Numbered from the stretch's first letter, positions 35,801 to 47,345 are shown. The stretch: DNA of 64,000 bases from Zopfochytrium polystomum (GCA_025765615.1 JAIVFJ010000176.1:1-64000); one strand, 5' to 3'. Program-made: numbers and translations. Notes: a model not told the origin generated them from the sequence alone.

Positions 35801-37330
35801 CCATCCAGGAAATCTGCGACGCCTTTGACCAAAAGCTTAAAGACTTGTTCGAGGCCAAGCTCAAGACCGACCAGACCATCTACCAAAACGAGCTCAACGT
35901 TATCAAACTTCTCCGGTCGTCGCTTCTGGGAGAAGGGGACGAGCCACGGGTAAGAGTGTGAGAGAGTGGAATGACAGAGCAGAAGTCATTTCGGTAGACT
36001 GCCGGCACCAATTACAATGTCCTCCCCGACCCTATTTTTTAGGAGCTGCAACTCAACACGCTGCTTGATGACTTAAAGTCCGAGAAAACAAAGTGCGCGG
36101 CAGAAACACCCGAGCTCAAGGTAAAAGAATTTGTAATGCGGTTTGCTTTTGCTTGTCTTTACAACTTTCTTGCACCGAACTTTGCAGAAAGAGGTTGAGC
36201 GCGCAAGGGAAGAATACGACGCGGCCGTGAAGCGCGACAAGGAGATTGAGCGGCAGTTCAAAAAGGAGTTTTCCGCCAACGACAGCATCTTCGAGACAAT
36301 GTACCGCCTGTTCAAGAGACGCCAACCCGAAGTAAGAATTGAACGCCCCGGCGGGCGGCTTGTCCTTTATTACTTCGTTACATTTAACGGCAACCCTCAT
36401 CCCCCAGAAGGCCCCCCGCTCCGACGACACCAATCCTGCGGTCGACTCGGCAGTCCTCAGCCCCTTCGAGATGGTTGAAAAGACGCTCGCCTCTGCCCAA
36501 GACGACACCCCCATTCCCGCCCTCTCCTACGACCTCGACGTTGTGGCAGCAGCGGCTGCGGCCGGCACCGACGCGACGGCAGCCCTCCCAGTGGACCTCT
36601 TCCACCAGCTCTGCGAGCACCGCGACCGCAAGATCGCCGCGGAGGCCGACATGCGGCGGGCGGCGCACCGGCTCTCCGAAGTCCAGGGCCTGCTGCAGGC
36701 CGTCAGCGACGACCACGACCGCATCAAGCGCGACGCGGACCGGGCCGCCCGCGACCTGGCCGCCTTTGCAGAGTACCGGCTGCAGGCCATGCACAACCTG
36801 GACGGACTGTTCCAGCTGAAGCAGGGCCAGGTCGAGGTGCCGCAGGCCCCCGTCGTCACGGACTACTCGGACGCCGCGCTCATCCACCGCACCGTCGTCG
36901 AGCGTCTCAACGACTCGATCGTCGCCCTCGGTCAGGCCAAAGTCGAGGCGCTCAAGGAAATGAAGGAGTACCGCAAGGGCATCCACGCGCTCGAATGGTG
37001 AGAAGGAGAAAGAGATACTACAGGGGTTTGTTTATTCACGTGCACCCCCGACGGCGCGTCTGTCGCCGGACACACCGACACAAACACCCAGGGAAAACAA
37101 GATGCTCGACTTTCAGGCCGAAGACCTCGTGATCCGCACGCGCGACATCCAGCTGCTGCGCGTTACGAAGCAGATGCAAGAGTACATCCGCGGCGGCGAC
37201 GAGCGCAAGCAGACCACCGAAGTCGCGGCGCTCGAGAAGCGCGCAGAGTACAGCCAAAAGGTATGTTGTACACCTTTTTTTTCCCCTTCTTTTTGCATCG
37301 CTAACACACCGCACCCCTCCCCCACCCACC

Positions 37331-37371
<41 letters not shown>

Positions 37372-37976
37372 CGCACGGCCACAAAATCGACGAGCGCCGG
37401 AAGACCGTGACAAAGTACCAGCGCAAGATACGTGACAGCGAGGCCGCGAACAGCGTCCTCGCCGCGCAGCTCGCCGACCTCGAGCGCGACGTCGCCGACC
37501 GCGCGCGCATCCACGAAGTCCAAGGTGCGGGAAAAGGAGCGAGGCTTGCGGGACCACGTCCCTGTTGAGCGCTACACTTTTGTTTTTTTTTCTTTCCTCC
37601 CCAACCCCCAATTTTCTTTTCCTTTTCTCATCGATTGATCCATCCACAAACAGCCAAAAAGCACGGCGGCGCCCCAGGGCATCCCGGCGCCCCGCAGCCG
37701 TCTTCGTCGTCGGGCGGGGGCGCAGGCTCGGCGGCGCTCCGGGAGATTGTGACGCGGCGCCGCCTGGTCGACCTCGCAAAGTCGCAGGCGCAGGACATTG
37801 CCATCCTCCGCGAGGAGGTCGAGCGGCTGCGGCTGCGCACGTACCCGGCGTTCCCGGCGCGCGCCGCCGCGGCCGCCGCCGCCCCGACTGGCGGAGCGCA
37901 CGTCGTGCTGCCGGGCGTGCCCATGGCGGCGGGGGCGGCGGGGGCGGGGCAGGGGGCCGGGGTGCGTACGGCGTGA
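29891..37976 (+). CDS. CFAP43: Cilia- and flagella-associated protein 43 (WD40 plus coiled coil)
   Basis: CFAP43 belongs to the tether complex that anchors inner dynein arms on the flagellar axoneme. 27 exons can be read, among them 29891-30027, 30219-30547, 30603-30940, 31017-31410, 33067-33426, 36408-36997 and 37654-37976, giving about 1,837 residues. The N-terminal half is WD40-like (TIAYVSGNSINFLDIS, LAFSFDGKYLVALGG, ITLWDWKSN, GGGGDIKFWKVDV, LLFDPTGHYLAVQLDG). The C-terminal half is coiled coil, with the family landmarks KKECWDSMDVIGQSIKSF, HLLYENSELITHERRR, RPEWMNKPKEEMSEEE and KLKDLFEAK. The paralogue CFAP44 is less likely because the segment order and the tail match CFAP43 better. The exon 2/3 join is one base out of phase unless a G is dropped from the run at 30528-30532 or another donor is used. 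Intron 1 has a GC donor. This gene marks the host as flagellated. Confidence 0.85.
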
Positions 37977-38335
37977 GGAGGGGGTTGGTTTTGGCGGGCG
38001 GGGTTTTACTATTTTTTTTTTCGTTCTCCTTTTTTTTTTTTTTTTTTTTTTGGGAAGTAAAGCATGAGACAGCGTGTCTTTTTTTTAAGGTTTTGGTAGA
38101 CACACACTCAAAGATGGTGAAGAGAAGAGTGTCTCTAAGGGTTGGGAGGCTACTGAATGAAGTGTGTGCTGAGTAGGCGGTACTTCAGTTATATCTATTG
38201 TTAGTGAAGTACTACTAACTGAGGTGCACAATATTTAAAGTGCGGGCGAAGTCACAGAAATGAAAAGAAGGAAGATAGTAGCAGGAGAGAAGAAGGAAAG
38301 AAGTAACTGGCAAGGGAACCAAGAAGCCAACCATG
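37977..38335. other. 3' flank of CFAP43 with T tracts and a small inverted repeat
   Basis: Holds a poly-T run near 38031-38050. A short inverted repeat GTACTTCA...TGAAGTAC lies near 38178-38210. No gene is visible. It may include an end of the copia remnant that follows. Confidence 0.45.
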
Positions 38336-39210
38336 TCACAAGCCGTCCATTTGACACTTCAATCCCAACACGCCCCCGCAAGTGTAACGGGACAGCGGAG
38401 TGACATGAGGGGCAAAAGCGCTACCTGAGTGAAAACCCCCGCAAGGGGGAAAACAGCTGTAGCATAGGTAACGAGGGGCAAACACCAAACAGAGAACGAA
38501 GGGAAGAAAACAGAGGGCCTTTCCATCAGAGCTGACAAAGAGGCTGGGGTCTGCGGCGCTCTGTGAAAAACCGTATTTGATAAGGTACTTGGCAAGGGTG
38601 CGGTACCAGAGGCGTCCTGCCTTTTTGAGGCCGTACAGGCTGCGTTTGAGGAGCCAGCTGTAGCCAGGTTTACCATGTCCAGGTGGAGGCTCCATGTAGA
38701 TTGGTGAAGTGTGACGGGTCCGTGGCCAAGTGACTTGAGTGGTGCGGCCTTGGAGTTGGCAGTCGTCAGAGTTGAGGTCGTTTCGATGAACGATGAGAGA
38801 TCAAAGTATCCGGGGTCCCGGATGACCGTTATCGTGGAGACGTTGGTCATGAGGAGGGGGAATGAGGTATGTTGGGCTGCCCGGTCACTGTCCGGGCTTA
38901 GTGAAAACCTGACTGTTCTTGCTCACACTCCAGTTCCTCAGCATCTTAGTCGTGGCCTTCGGTGTGGCCCGGGTTGCTTGTTATGTTTCCGCTTGAGAGT
39001 TGGAATTCGCTCGGCGTTCCGCAGTCTCTTGCCATGTGAGACTCGATGGTGTTGAGGTTCTTCAGTGTCTGGTTGAAGCCCTTTCGTGAAGGAGTAAACA
39101 ACACGCTTGAAGGGGGTTACATTCAGCGTCAGATTGTGGCTGGTCTGAGTACGCCTTGGAGAGGTTGTCGACGTGGCCTTATCCTCGGAGGAACAGTTGA
39201 GCGCACCCAT
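38336..39210 (-). mobile_element. Internally deleted Ty1/copia remnant
   Basis: Read from 39210 down, the minus strand first shows a basic region with a zinc-knuckle-like but degenerate segment (near 38950-38990). Next comes a protease-like stretch (FIETTSTLTTANSKAAPLKS, GHGPVTL; 38850-38700). It then passes directly into the conserved reverse-transcriptase segment MEPPPGHGKPGYSWLLK, SLYGLKKAGRLWY and ADPSLFV (38695-38530). Integrase and the first part of reverse transcriptase are missing, and the frame changes. It is therefore an inactive deletion derivative. It differs in the parts retained from the remnant at 3298-4291. Confidence 0.65.
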
Positions 39211-39514
39211 CGCTGGGATTCTTTGTCGCCCATGAAGGATCGGGCGGCGTTGCGTTGCGTGCGTTCGGGGCTGTGATCGTGTAGCACTTCTTGTTCGAAT
39301 GGAGCCATTGTTTATTTATCGTCGTCGAAGTCGGCGGATGGCCTCTGTGCTCGGACAGCTTCAACCCTACCAGATGGAAGCGGAGAGACAGACACACGGA
39401 CCGGACACGCACACGCACAATATGAACAACAAAACGACCGAGTCCAGGCAAGGCACACGCTCGTTGCCAAACGATGCAAAATGACCAGAAACCCCAACAA
39501 CCTCAAACTCACTT
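39211..39514. other. Spacer downstream of the first aldehyde dehydrogenase
   Basis: No gene, repeat or RNA feature was recognised. It lies between the copia remnant and the stop codon of the minus-strand dehydrogenase. Confidence 0.4.
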
Positions 39515-41370
39515 TCACAGCAACATGGTCGCCGCGCCGCGCCCGGCCCACACCGCGCCCGCCCAGAACGCCGCAACCGCGACGGCCGCGACAACCACGA
39601 CCGCGCCCACCGCGCCGGTTGCCGCGCCGACGACGGCCCGGGCGAGCCATTCCCTCGGCCTGTTTGTCAGCACGCGGCGCTGCAGCCACCCGACGACGGG
39701 GCTCTCAATGTCGTGCGGGTACCGCGGGGCGTTGAGCACGTCCCAGCCGCTGGGGCTCCACAGCGTCGCGCGCGGGTGCGTGTACGCGTCAAAGCCGGCG
39801 CGGCCGTGGTAGCTGCCGATGCCCGAGGCGCCGACGCCGCCGAGCGGCAGGTGCGGGTTGAGCCCGTGCATCAGCACGTCGTTGACCATCGCGATGCCCG
39901 AGGACGTGCGCGGGAGCAGCTTTTCCGCGGTTGACGGCGTCGCGGTGAAGACGGTCAGGCTGAGGGGACGGGCGCTGGGCGGCGTTTTTTTTTTTTTTTT
40001 TTTTTTTTTTTCTGTGGTTAGCTCAACGGGGGAAGGAAGAAAGAAAAGAAAAAAAAAAAAAAAGTGCCCAAAAAAGCACTCCGGGACACACGGAACATTG
40101 AAAGACACTACCCAGAGACGAAAAAAAGAAAAAGAAGTGTCTCACCGCAAGTTGATGATGGCGATAGCCTCGTCTTCGTCGGCGACCTCGATGATGGCCA
40201 GCACGGGCGCAAAAAGCTCCTCCTCCATCACAGGGTCCGTCAGCCGCACGCCGACAAACGCCGTCGGCGCAACGTACCGCTCGCCCGCGTCCACCTCGCC
40301 GCCAAACAGCAGCCCGCCATAATGGTTGTCGTCGCCGTCGTCGTCGGTCGCTGCCGCCGCCGCCGCCACCGTCGCCGCGTTCGTCCTCGCGCTCCGCCGC
40401 GCCGCCGCGCACGCCTTCTGCCGCTCCAGCACCCGCTCGACACGCTCAAAGTGACGCGCATTCACGATGCGCCCGTACCACGGCTCCCCCCTCGCGCCGC
40501 CCTCCCCACCGAAATACCGCCACCACGCGTCGACGAGCGCGGCGCAGAAGCGCCGTCGCGCGTCGCGGTGCACGAGCACGTAGTCCGGCGCGAGGCACAG
40601 CTGGCCGGCGTTCGCCGTTTTTGCCCAGAGCAGCCTCTTTGCCGCGACGACCAGGTTGGCGGCGTCGCGGTGCACGTAGACGGGGCACTTGCCGCCCATC
40701 TCGAGGAGCACCGGCGTCAGGTTGCGCGCGGCGGCCGCCATCACGCGGCGCCCGATGGTGTTGTTGCCCGTGTAGGTGATGTGGTCGAGCGGGAGGGCCA
40801 GCAGGGCTTCGGCCTGGGCGGCGTCGCCGGCGATCACGTGGATGGCTTGCTGGTCGAGGCGGGCGGTCAGCTTGGTGTAGAGGAGAGATTCGGTGCGGGG
40901 GGAGATTTCCGAGGGCTGCGTTCGGGGGGGTTGGTTTTCAAAGGAAAGCAATTGTTCAATTTGAGTGGGAATGGGCAGGGCCACCCACTTATGGTAATGT
41001 TTGCGGCAGCTTGTTACCTTTACGATGACGGCGTTACCCGCGCAAATGGCCTGGGCCAAGGGCAGCACGACCAGCTGGAACGGGAAATTCCACGGCGCGA
41101 GGATGGCGGCGACGCCGAACGGCTCGCGGCGCACCTCGGGCCGCGACAGCGGCGTGAACACCACGTTCGGCACGCGCTGCGGGGCCGCCCACTCGTCGAC
41201 GTGGTCCAGCATCAGCGCGATCTCGTTCAGCACGGGCAGGATTTCAAACTGGTACGAGTCGTTGCGCGCCTGTGTGTTGAGTTTGCGTTTTTGTGTGTGA
41301 GAGAGCGAGAGGAATGCCGACACACGCACACGCACGTAGACGTAAACGCACGCACGCACGCGCGCACGCT

Positions 41371-41406
<36 letters not shown>

Positions 41407-41658
41407 TTTGCATATGCATTTACGCACCCTCCTCAAGTCGGCCGACACGGCGTCCAAGATGTCGTCCTCGTTGTCGACGATCCACGCGTACAGCGCGCGC
41501 AGCTGGGCCTTGCGCCAGGCGACGGTCCGCGTGCGGCCGCTCTCGAAGGCGGCGCGGGCGGCTGCGACGACGCCGGGGATCGCCGCGAGCGGGGTCGTGG
41601 GCGGCTGGTGCGGCGACGGGTGTTGTTGCTGCTGCTGCTGCTGCTGCTGGTGCGTCAT
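39515..41658 (-). CDS. Fatty aldehyde dehydrogenase, tail-anchored (ALDH3 family), copy 1
   Basis: Predicted to oxidise medium- or long-chain aldehydes to acids with NAD+ at a membrane. Exons 41428-41658, 41018-41269, 40146-40915 and 39515-39974 join in frame to 570 residues. The order is: N-terminal poly-Gln, APWNFPFQLVVLPLAQAI (cofactor fold), ITYTGNNTIGRRVMAAAA, the general-base Glu in LLEMGGKCPVYV, and the nucleophile Cys in NAGQLCLAPDYVL. PLGGVGASGIGSYHGRAGFD follows. A hydrophobic C-terminal segment (about 25 residues, ending AAFWAGAVWAG) suggests tail anchoring as in FALDH/ALDH3A2. The residue before the Cys is Leu; copy 2 has Thr there. Ala/Arg-rich and Asp-rich insertions lie near 40310-40430. 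Intron 1 is full of CA repeats. Confidence 0.92.
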
Positions 41659-41753
41659 TTTTGGAACGAGGAGGGTTCTTTTTTTTGCAGGTATGGAGAG
41701 AAGGTGTACTCCACCGATTTGAAGTGGCTCCACCTGGTCACAATTAGAAGGAG

Positions 41754-41796
<43 letters not shown>

Positions 41797-41958
41797 AGAG
41801 AGAGAGAGAGAGCGAGAGCGAGAGAGAGAGAGTGGTCGGATCGTTGCTTGACCGCGACAACGTTCTGTGCTCGCGCTTCGGTGAAAGGCTGTGTCTCCCA
41901 TCTCTCACTCTCTCTCTCGGTCTCTCTCTATCTCTCTCTCTCTATCTACTATCTCCCT

Positions 41959-42014
<56 letters not shown>

Positions 42015-42574
42015 ACTCTCTCTCTCTCTCTATCTCTCTCTACTCCGCCTCTCTCTCTCATCTCTCTTTTTCAGTACTGCTGGTCACACCCAGCCACAAC
42101 TCCACCGCACTCCAAAAGCCCCGTTCACTCATATTTGTAGCCAAGCGTACTTATTTTTCTCTCCAATTACGAGGCCTGGTGTTGCGGAGCGAGAGGCGCG
42201 CAGTAAAAAAGGGTTGCGTGCAACGAGACGAAAAACAAGAGGGGAGGGAGATGGGGGTACAACGGAGAAGCAACAAAAAAAAAAAAAAAAAGGAAAAAAA
42301 AAAAAGGAAAGGGCTTCTCGTCGCGATTCCCGCCTGATCCTTTCTTCAGAAAAGGTGGGCGGGGCGGGGCAGAAGAAGAGTAACAGCACACAAACAAAAA
42401 TAAAGAGAGAGAGAGAGAGAGAGAGAGTCACCAAAAAGCGCTTTGGATGAGAACGAAGAAACGACAGGGTTAGGGCTAAAAGACGGACGACGAAAGAAGC
42501 AACCCACAAACAAACGCGCAACAAATCCTTTCTTCTTCGGCTCTTCATTCCTAACCCTCTTTCCTCAGGTTCGC
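41659..42574. other. Intergenic microsatellites between the two aldehyde dehydrogenases
   Basis: (GA)n occupies about 41756-41836 and (CT)n about 41901-42060. Poly-A runs lie at 42276-42304 and (GA)n at about 42403-42427. No gene is supported. Open frames on both strands here are dinucleotide-repeat artefacts. Confidence 0.75.
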
Positions 42575-44916
42575 TCACGCGGTCCTCGCGCGGTACACGA
42601 CGCCGAGCCAGAACGCGACCGCCGCCAGCGCGACCCTTCCGCCGTACTTGCCGACGAGCCACCGCACGGCGCGGTACGCGCCGCTCTGCGGCTTGCCCAC
42701 CAGCAGCCTGCGCAGCAAGAACGCCGTCAGCGCCGTCTCCGCCTTGTCCGGGTACCGCGCGTCGTTGACGGCCTCCAACCCCTTGGGCATGTACAAGCGT
42801 CGCCCGCTGGTGCACGTACGTCAGGAACCCGCGGTGCCCGTGGTACGCTCCCATCCCCGACGGCCCCACCCCCGCCAAAGGGGAGGTCCGGCACGAGCAT
42901 GTGGAAGAAAAAGTCGTTCACCACCGCGCTACCGGACGTTGTGCTGTTGAGGATCTTGTCGGCGACGGGCTTGTCGGCGAAAATGTACATGCCGAGGGGG
43001 TGGTCGCTGCAGGGAGGAAGCGTCAGTCGAAGCACGAACGACCGGAGTACACTCACGCACGCGCACAGACACCCACACACACTCTCTCACTCTCACTCTC
43101 TCTCACTCAATCACTCACTCACCGCGATCGGATCAGCGAGATGGCCTCGTCTTCGTTGGCAACCTCAATGACGGCGAGCAGCGGGCAAAACAGCTCGTCC
43201 TCCATGATGGGGTCGCTCATCTTGACGCCGGTAAACACGGTCGGCCCGACGTATTTGTCCGCGGCGTCCGTGTCCCCGCCAAACAGCAGCTTCGAGTGGG
43301 AGCACGCGGACTGCCGGTCGATCAGGGTCTTGACGCGGCCAAAGTGCCGCGAGTTGATGATGCGGCAGTACCCCTCGGCGGCGCGGGGTCCCTTGGGGAA
43401 GTACGCCTCGTACGTCTTTTTGAACTGCTCGTTAAACTTGGCCGCCACGTCGCGGTGCACCAGCACAAAGTCCGGAGCGAGGCACGTCTGTCCCGCGTTG
43501 GTCGCCTTGGCCCACATCAGTCGCTTCGTCGCCACCGCGAGGTCCGCGTCCTTGTGCACGTACACGGGGCACTTGCCGCCGAGCTCGAGGAGCACCGGCG
43601 TCAGGTGCTTCGCCGCCGCAGTCATCACGATCCGCCCCACCGTGCCGTTGCCTGTGTACGTGATCTGGTCGAACCGCTGAGCGAGGAGCGCGGTGCTCTC
43701 GGCGACTCCGCCCGTCACGACCTTGATGGCGCTGCTGTCGAGGATCTTGGGGATCTCGCGGTAGAACAAGGCTTCCGTGTGCGTCGACATTTCGGACGGC
43801 TTTTTTTGTTTGTCGCGGACACAAAACGAGAGAGAGAGTGCGTGCGTGCGTGCGTACGCGCGCGTAGGTGCATTTGTGTGTGCACGGGTGAAAGGGTTGG
43901 AGGTAAAAACAGTAAGCGATGAGCAATCGGCCCCATGGGGTGAGGGAAACGTGACCAGCCGGAAAAGACAAAATCCTCACTCTCTTCCCACACACGCCCC
44001 ACAAAAACTCCTCACAGAAGAAAAATAACACACACCTTCAAAATGCAAGCGTTTCCGGCGCAGATAGCCTGCGCCAGCGGGACGGCGAGCAGGTAGAACG
44101 GGTAGTTCCACGGCGCAATCAGCAGCGTGACGCCGAGCGGCTCGTAGCGGATTTGCTGCGTGCCCGCGGCCGTCATGAGGACGCCCGGCACCGTCTTTGG
44201 AGTCGTCCACTCGTCAATGTGGTCCAGCATGTGCGCGATCTCGCTCAGCGTCCCGAGGAGCTCGAGCTGGTACGAGTCATTGTTGAGCTGTTTGTGGGGG
44301 GGAGGGGGGTGGTAGTGTTGTTCGTTTTAAATGGTAGCGAGGGAACGTGCGTTAAATCAGAACATTGATATTTTGGAACGGGCGCGGAAGGCATGGACAG
44401 AAAAGCAATTGAGAGGATCGCTGGGGCAGTTTGCGACCGTTCCGAAAGGAAGCGGGGAAGGGGGCGGAAAGGGGGGGGTCGACGCTACTGTCGTTCGACA
44501 CACGTCCTCCTTCCACGCCACCACCACCGCAAAGGGCGATCACAACGAGGATATTCCACGAAAATGAAAGCAACCAACACGTGGCCCACAAGCATTGGGT
44601 ATCGCCCAGACGAAAGAGAATAATTAAGAAAGTGGGCGGACGATGAGAGAGGGAGGGAGAGAGAAACAAGCTGTCAAATGGCAAAAACCACTACACGACA
44701 CACACGACACACACGACGACCAACCCTGTGGAGGTCGGCGTTGACGGCGTCGAGGACGGTCTGCTCGTTCTTGGAGATCCAGTCGTAGAGGGCGCGCAAC
44801 TGCTTCTTGCGCCAGGCGATGGGGCGCGTGGTGCCGCGGTCGAAGGCCGCGCGGGCCGAGGCGACGATACCGGGGATCTCGGCGACGGGCGTGACGGGGG
44901 CAGAGGACGAGGTCAT
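42575..44916 (-). CDS. Fatty aldehyde dehydrogenase, tail-anchored (ALDH3 family), copy 2, last exon frameshifted
   Basis: Tandem paralogue of copy 1 with the same three intron positions and phases. The exons are 44725-44916, 44036-44287, 43123-43799 and 42575-43006. Catalytic landmarks are intact: APWNYPFYLLAVPLAQAI, ITYTGNGTVGRIVM, LLELGGKCPVYV and NAGQTCLAPDFVLVHRD. The last exon carries LPFGG, then GPSGMGAYHGHRGFLTYVHQ, then YMPKGLEAVNDARYP and a C-terminal hydrophobic segment (VALAAVAFWLGVVY), but in three different frames. One extra C in the run 42869-42873 and one extra base near 42794 account for both shifts. Without them the product is 516 residues. It is either a young pseudogene or hit by consensus errors. 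Strong conservation on both sides of the breaks favours the latter. Confidence 0.85.
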
Positions 44917-45195
44917 TGTGGTTGAGTATGTGAGTGTGTGTGGTGTGTGTGTGGCTGGTTACTAAGCAAGAAAGACAAACAAACGAAAATAAAAAAACGA
45001 AGAGAGAGAGCCATCAAGTGGCGGATAATCAGAGAAACGAGAAGAAAAGGCACACAGACAGACAGACAGACAGACTCACACAATTTCTCCGTTTTTCACA
45101 CACACACACACACACTCTCTCTCTCTCTCTGTCTCTCAAAGCTCTCTTTCGGGTCGGACTTTCTTTTTTCCATTCGCGACTTCAATAAACGACGA

Positions 45196-45207
45196 CACGT
45201 GCACGTG
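45196..45207. promoter_or_regulatory. Doubled E-box CACGTGCACGTG
   Basis: Two abutting CACGTG palindromes form a 12-bp palindrome. CACGTG is the site of bHLH factors; occupancy here is an inference. It lies 280 bp upstream of the aldehyde dehydrogenase start. Confidence 0.5.
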
Positions 45208-45226
45208 CCGGACCACCCCTTCCAGG

Positions 45227-45234
45227 TGACGTCA
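45227..45234. promoter_or_regulatory. CRE palindrome TGACGTCA
   Basis: Perfect 8-bp CRE, the site of ATF/CREB-type bZIP factors, 20 bp from the doubled E-box. It lies in the same divergent promoter. Confidence 0.5.
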
Positions 45235-45664
45235 AATCTCCAATTGTAGTTCATGTTTACCCCCAGCTCTTCCTTTCGGCGAAAATACGTCCGAAGCAGT
45301 GAACGCGTTTTGGGCTGCTACTAAAACATCAAAGCACTCGTGAAACTCATGAGCGCCCATAGAAGGAAGCTCACTCGTTCTGTTGTTGCAAAATGGTTGG
45401 GCTGGGCTGGGAAATCGGTGCACACACCTATTCGCAACAGTTGTGCGGGAACTCTGCGATGCGGTCGCAGTCCCTCAATATGAAAAATTAGCTGTTAGCT
45501 GGGCGCACCCTCTTGATTTTAGCTGGGCGCAACAGTCCGCGTCATGCACTTGTTCTTTGGGCAAGGTGCTAGTCGCCGGCTCCTCCTTGTCACAACAGAC
45601 AGAAGAAACGCAGATCATTTCCCCAACTCCACTCGACACAAAACATCCGCCGATCGTCGCAACC

Positions 45665-46463
45665 ATGGTAAACCTGGTGTTTGTCGAAAAGCCCATCGTC
45701 GACAGCCTGCGCGGTTGGATGATCGCAAACAGCTACATCCCGTCCAAAGAGGTGCTAAATCGAGCGAACGAAGCGACGACTGTTGTTGCACAGAATACGT
45801 CGCTGATCCCAACCCAAAAAAACAAAAAAAAAAAAATAACAAAAAAAAACAAAAAACGCAGGAGTCTGCTTGCATCGCCGCCTTTGAGCGGTCGCCAACG
45901 TGGATCGTCACGGGCAACTTTGCCTTCTGGGGCCTTCTGGGGTACTACACGCTCGATCTGTCCGGAAAGAGACGCGTGCCGACATGGATGAAGGGGTTTG
46001 GAGCGACAGCCATCGTCGGGGGCCTCTTTGCGAGTGAGTCAGTCGCTCGCGGCTCCGCTTTCTTTTTATTTTGTTTCCAACCCCGCCCCGTAACCGTATG
46101 GACAACCCATGTTTCGGAACACTCCAACAAAACAAAAAAGGCCTCTACCTGACCGCCAAGTCGTCGCACCGATCGTGCCTGCAGTGCCTCGTCGACGTCC
46201 GCGACAAGAAGTCGGCGCTCTACCGCGCCACGCGCGAGGTGCTGCGGTCCAGCCATCCGGACGCCGAGGCGTACTTTAAGCGCGAAAAGTACCGGCTCCT
46301 CGCGATCCCGCAGCAGCAGCCGCACCAGCCGCCGCAGCAACAGCAGCAGATTCAGCAGGAACAGCAGCAGCAGCACCAGGATCCGGCGCTTCCGCCCGGG
46401 ACGGCGGCGGGGTCGGTGGGGGTGGCGGCAGGGACCACGACGGCACCGTCTGGAAGTAGATAA
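45665..46463 (+). CDS. Small two-helix membrane protein, weakly OCIA-domain-like
   Basis: Exons 45665-45751, 45862-46033 and 46141-46463 join in frame to 193 residues. The N-terminal segment (MVNLVFVEKPIVDSLRGWM) precedes two hydrophobic segments (TGNFAFWGLLGYYTL and GFGATAIVGGLFASLYLTA). A Cys-containing stretch (HRSCLQCLVDV), a basic helix and a Gln/Pro-rich tail follow. An acidic/Cys start, a helix, a Gly-rich second helix and then a conserved Cys resemble the mitochondrial or endosomal OCIA-domain layout. No residue-level signature confirms this. The start ATG fits a CCATGG-like context. Confidence 0.7.
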
Positions 46464-46484
46464 TAAAGGCCCATCGGCACAATC

Positions 46485-46490
46485 AATAAA
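46485..46490 (+). terminator. Polyadenylation signal AATAAA
   Basis: AATAAA lies 22 bp after the stop codon of the small membrane protein gene and just before a 27-nt poly-T run. Confidence 0.55.
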
Positions 46491-46495
46491 CATCA

Positions 46496-46527
<32 letters not shown>

Positions 46528-47345
46528 GGTGTTGGAATCAACAGCGAAAACAGTGTCGGCTTTGTGCGGGGAGGATGAAGTGACGAAGACAAGGGTTTTT
46601 TTTGTTTCTTCTCAATTGAGTGCGTCTTTGATTCCGGCGCATTGAAAAATATCCACTCTTCGCCATTTATGTTTTGATGGAAGCGAGACAAAAGGAAAAC
46701 GGGAAGAGAGAGAGAGACAGGGAGGTGCAGGCGGACAGCCTGACTGGCAGACAGACAACTAAACATCACTCACAACACCGCTAAAATTTTGATTGGTTTG
46801 TTTGCGTCGTCTTTTCTTTTTTGTCCTGTTTTCCAGCCGGTCTGTCTGCCAGGGTCTGCTCTGTAACTGAATGTGTGTTGTCGGCATTCGTTTGTCTGTC
46901 TATCAGTCTGTCTCGCTTCAGTCTTTCCCTCTCTCGCTCGCCCCCATTCGAATTCCAGCGTCTCTCAATTCTCATCGATCCGAACAAAGGAGTTATTGGG
47001 GAGACGGCTCTTGCGGTGCCGACGCCGGAGGTCAACCCCACCAACGCTCGCTACTATCTCTCTAGAATCGCTCCCTCCCCCCCTCATTAATCCAGTACGC
47101 ATCCGTCCTACGACTGGACTGAACTGGACGACCGTCGCCGGGATAACTAGGGCGCATATAGACGCAGCAGCAGCTTAAATCAATACAACACCTGGATCAC
47201 CCACCACCAACTTTCACATCATCCTCCGTCATCAATCAATCAATCGCCCATCCCCACCTGCAATTCCGGAATGCGCTGTCGAGGTCCAATCCATTTGACC
47301 AACTCGTGTACTCGGCCAGTGTCGAGGCATCAGAATAGTACTACG
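46491..47345. other. Intergenic spacer
   Basis: Begins with a poly-T run (46499-46527) and holds short CT and GA tracts. Close to the next gene, GCATATAGACG (47152-47162) could serve as a weak core promoter. No gene is supported. Confidence 0.45.

Larger units (their letters stand above)
44917..45664. promoter_or_regulatory. Divergent promoter region with E-box and CRE palindromes
   Basis: Lies between the start of the minus-strand aldehyde dehydrogenase and the plus-strand small membrane protein gene. It contains (CA)n and (CT)n tracts (45098-45130), a doubled E-box, a perfect CRE palindrome, and two direct copies of TTAGCTGGGCGCA near 45495 and 45519. Confidence 0.5.

Noticed and set aside
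40064..41722. 552-codon plus-strand ORF opposite aldehyde dehydrogenase copy 1
   Set aside because: Antisense to catalytic exons and crosses a (CA)n tract; composition is Arg/His-rich shadow coding.
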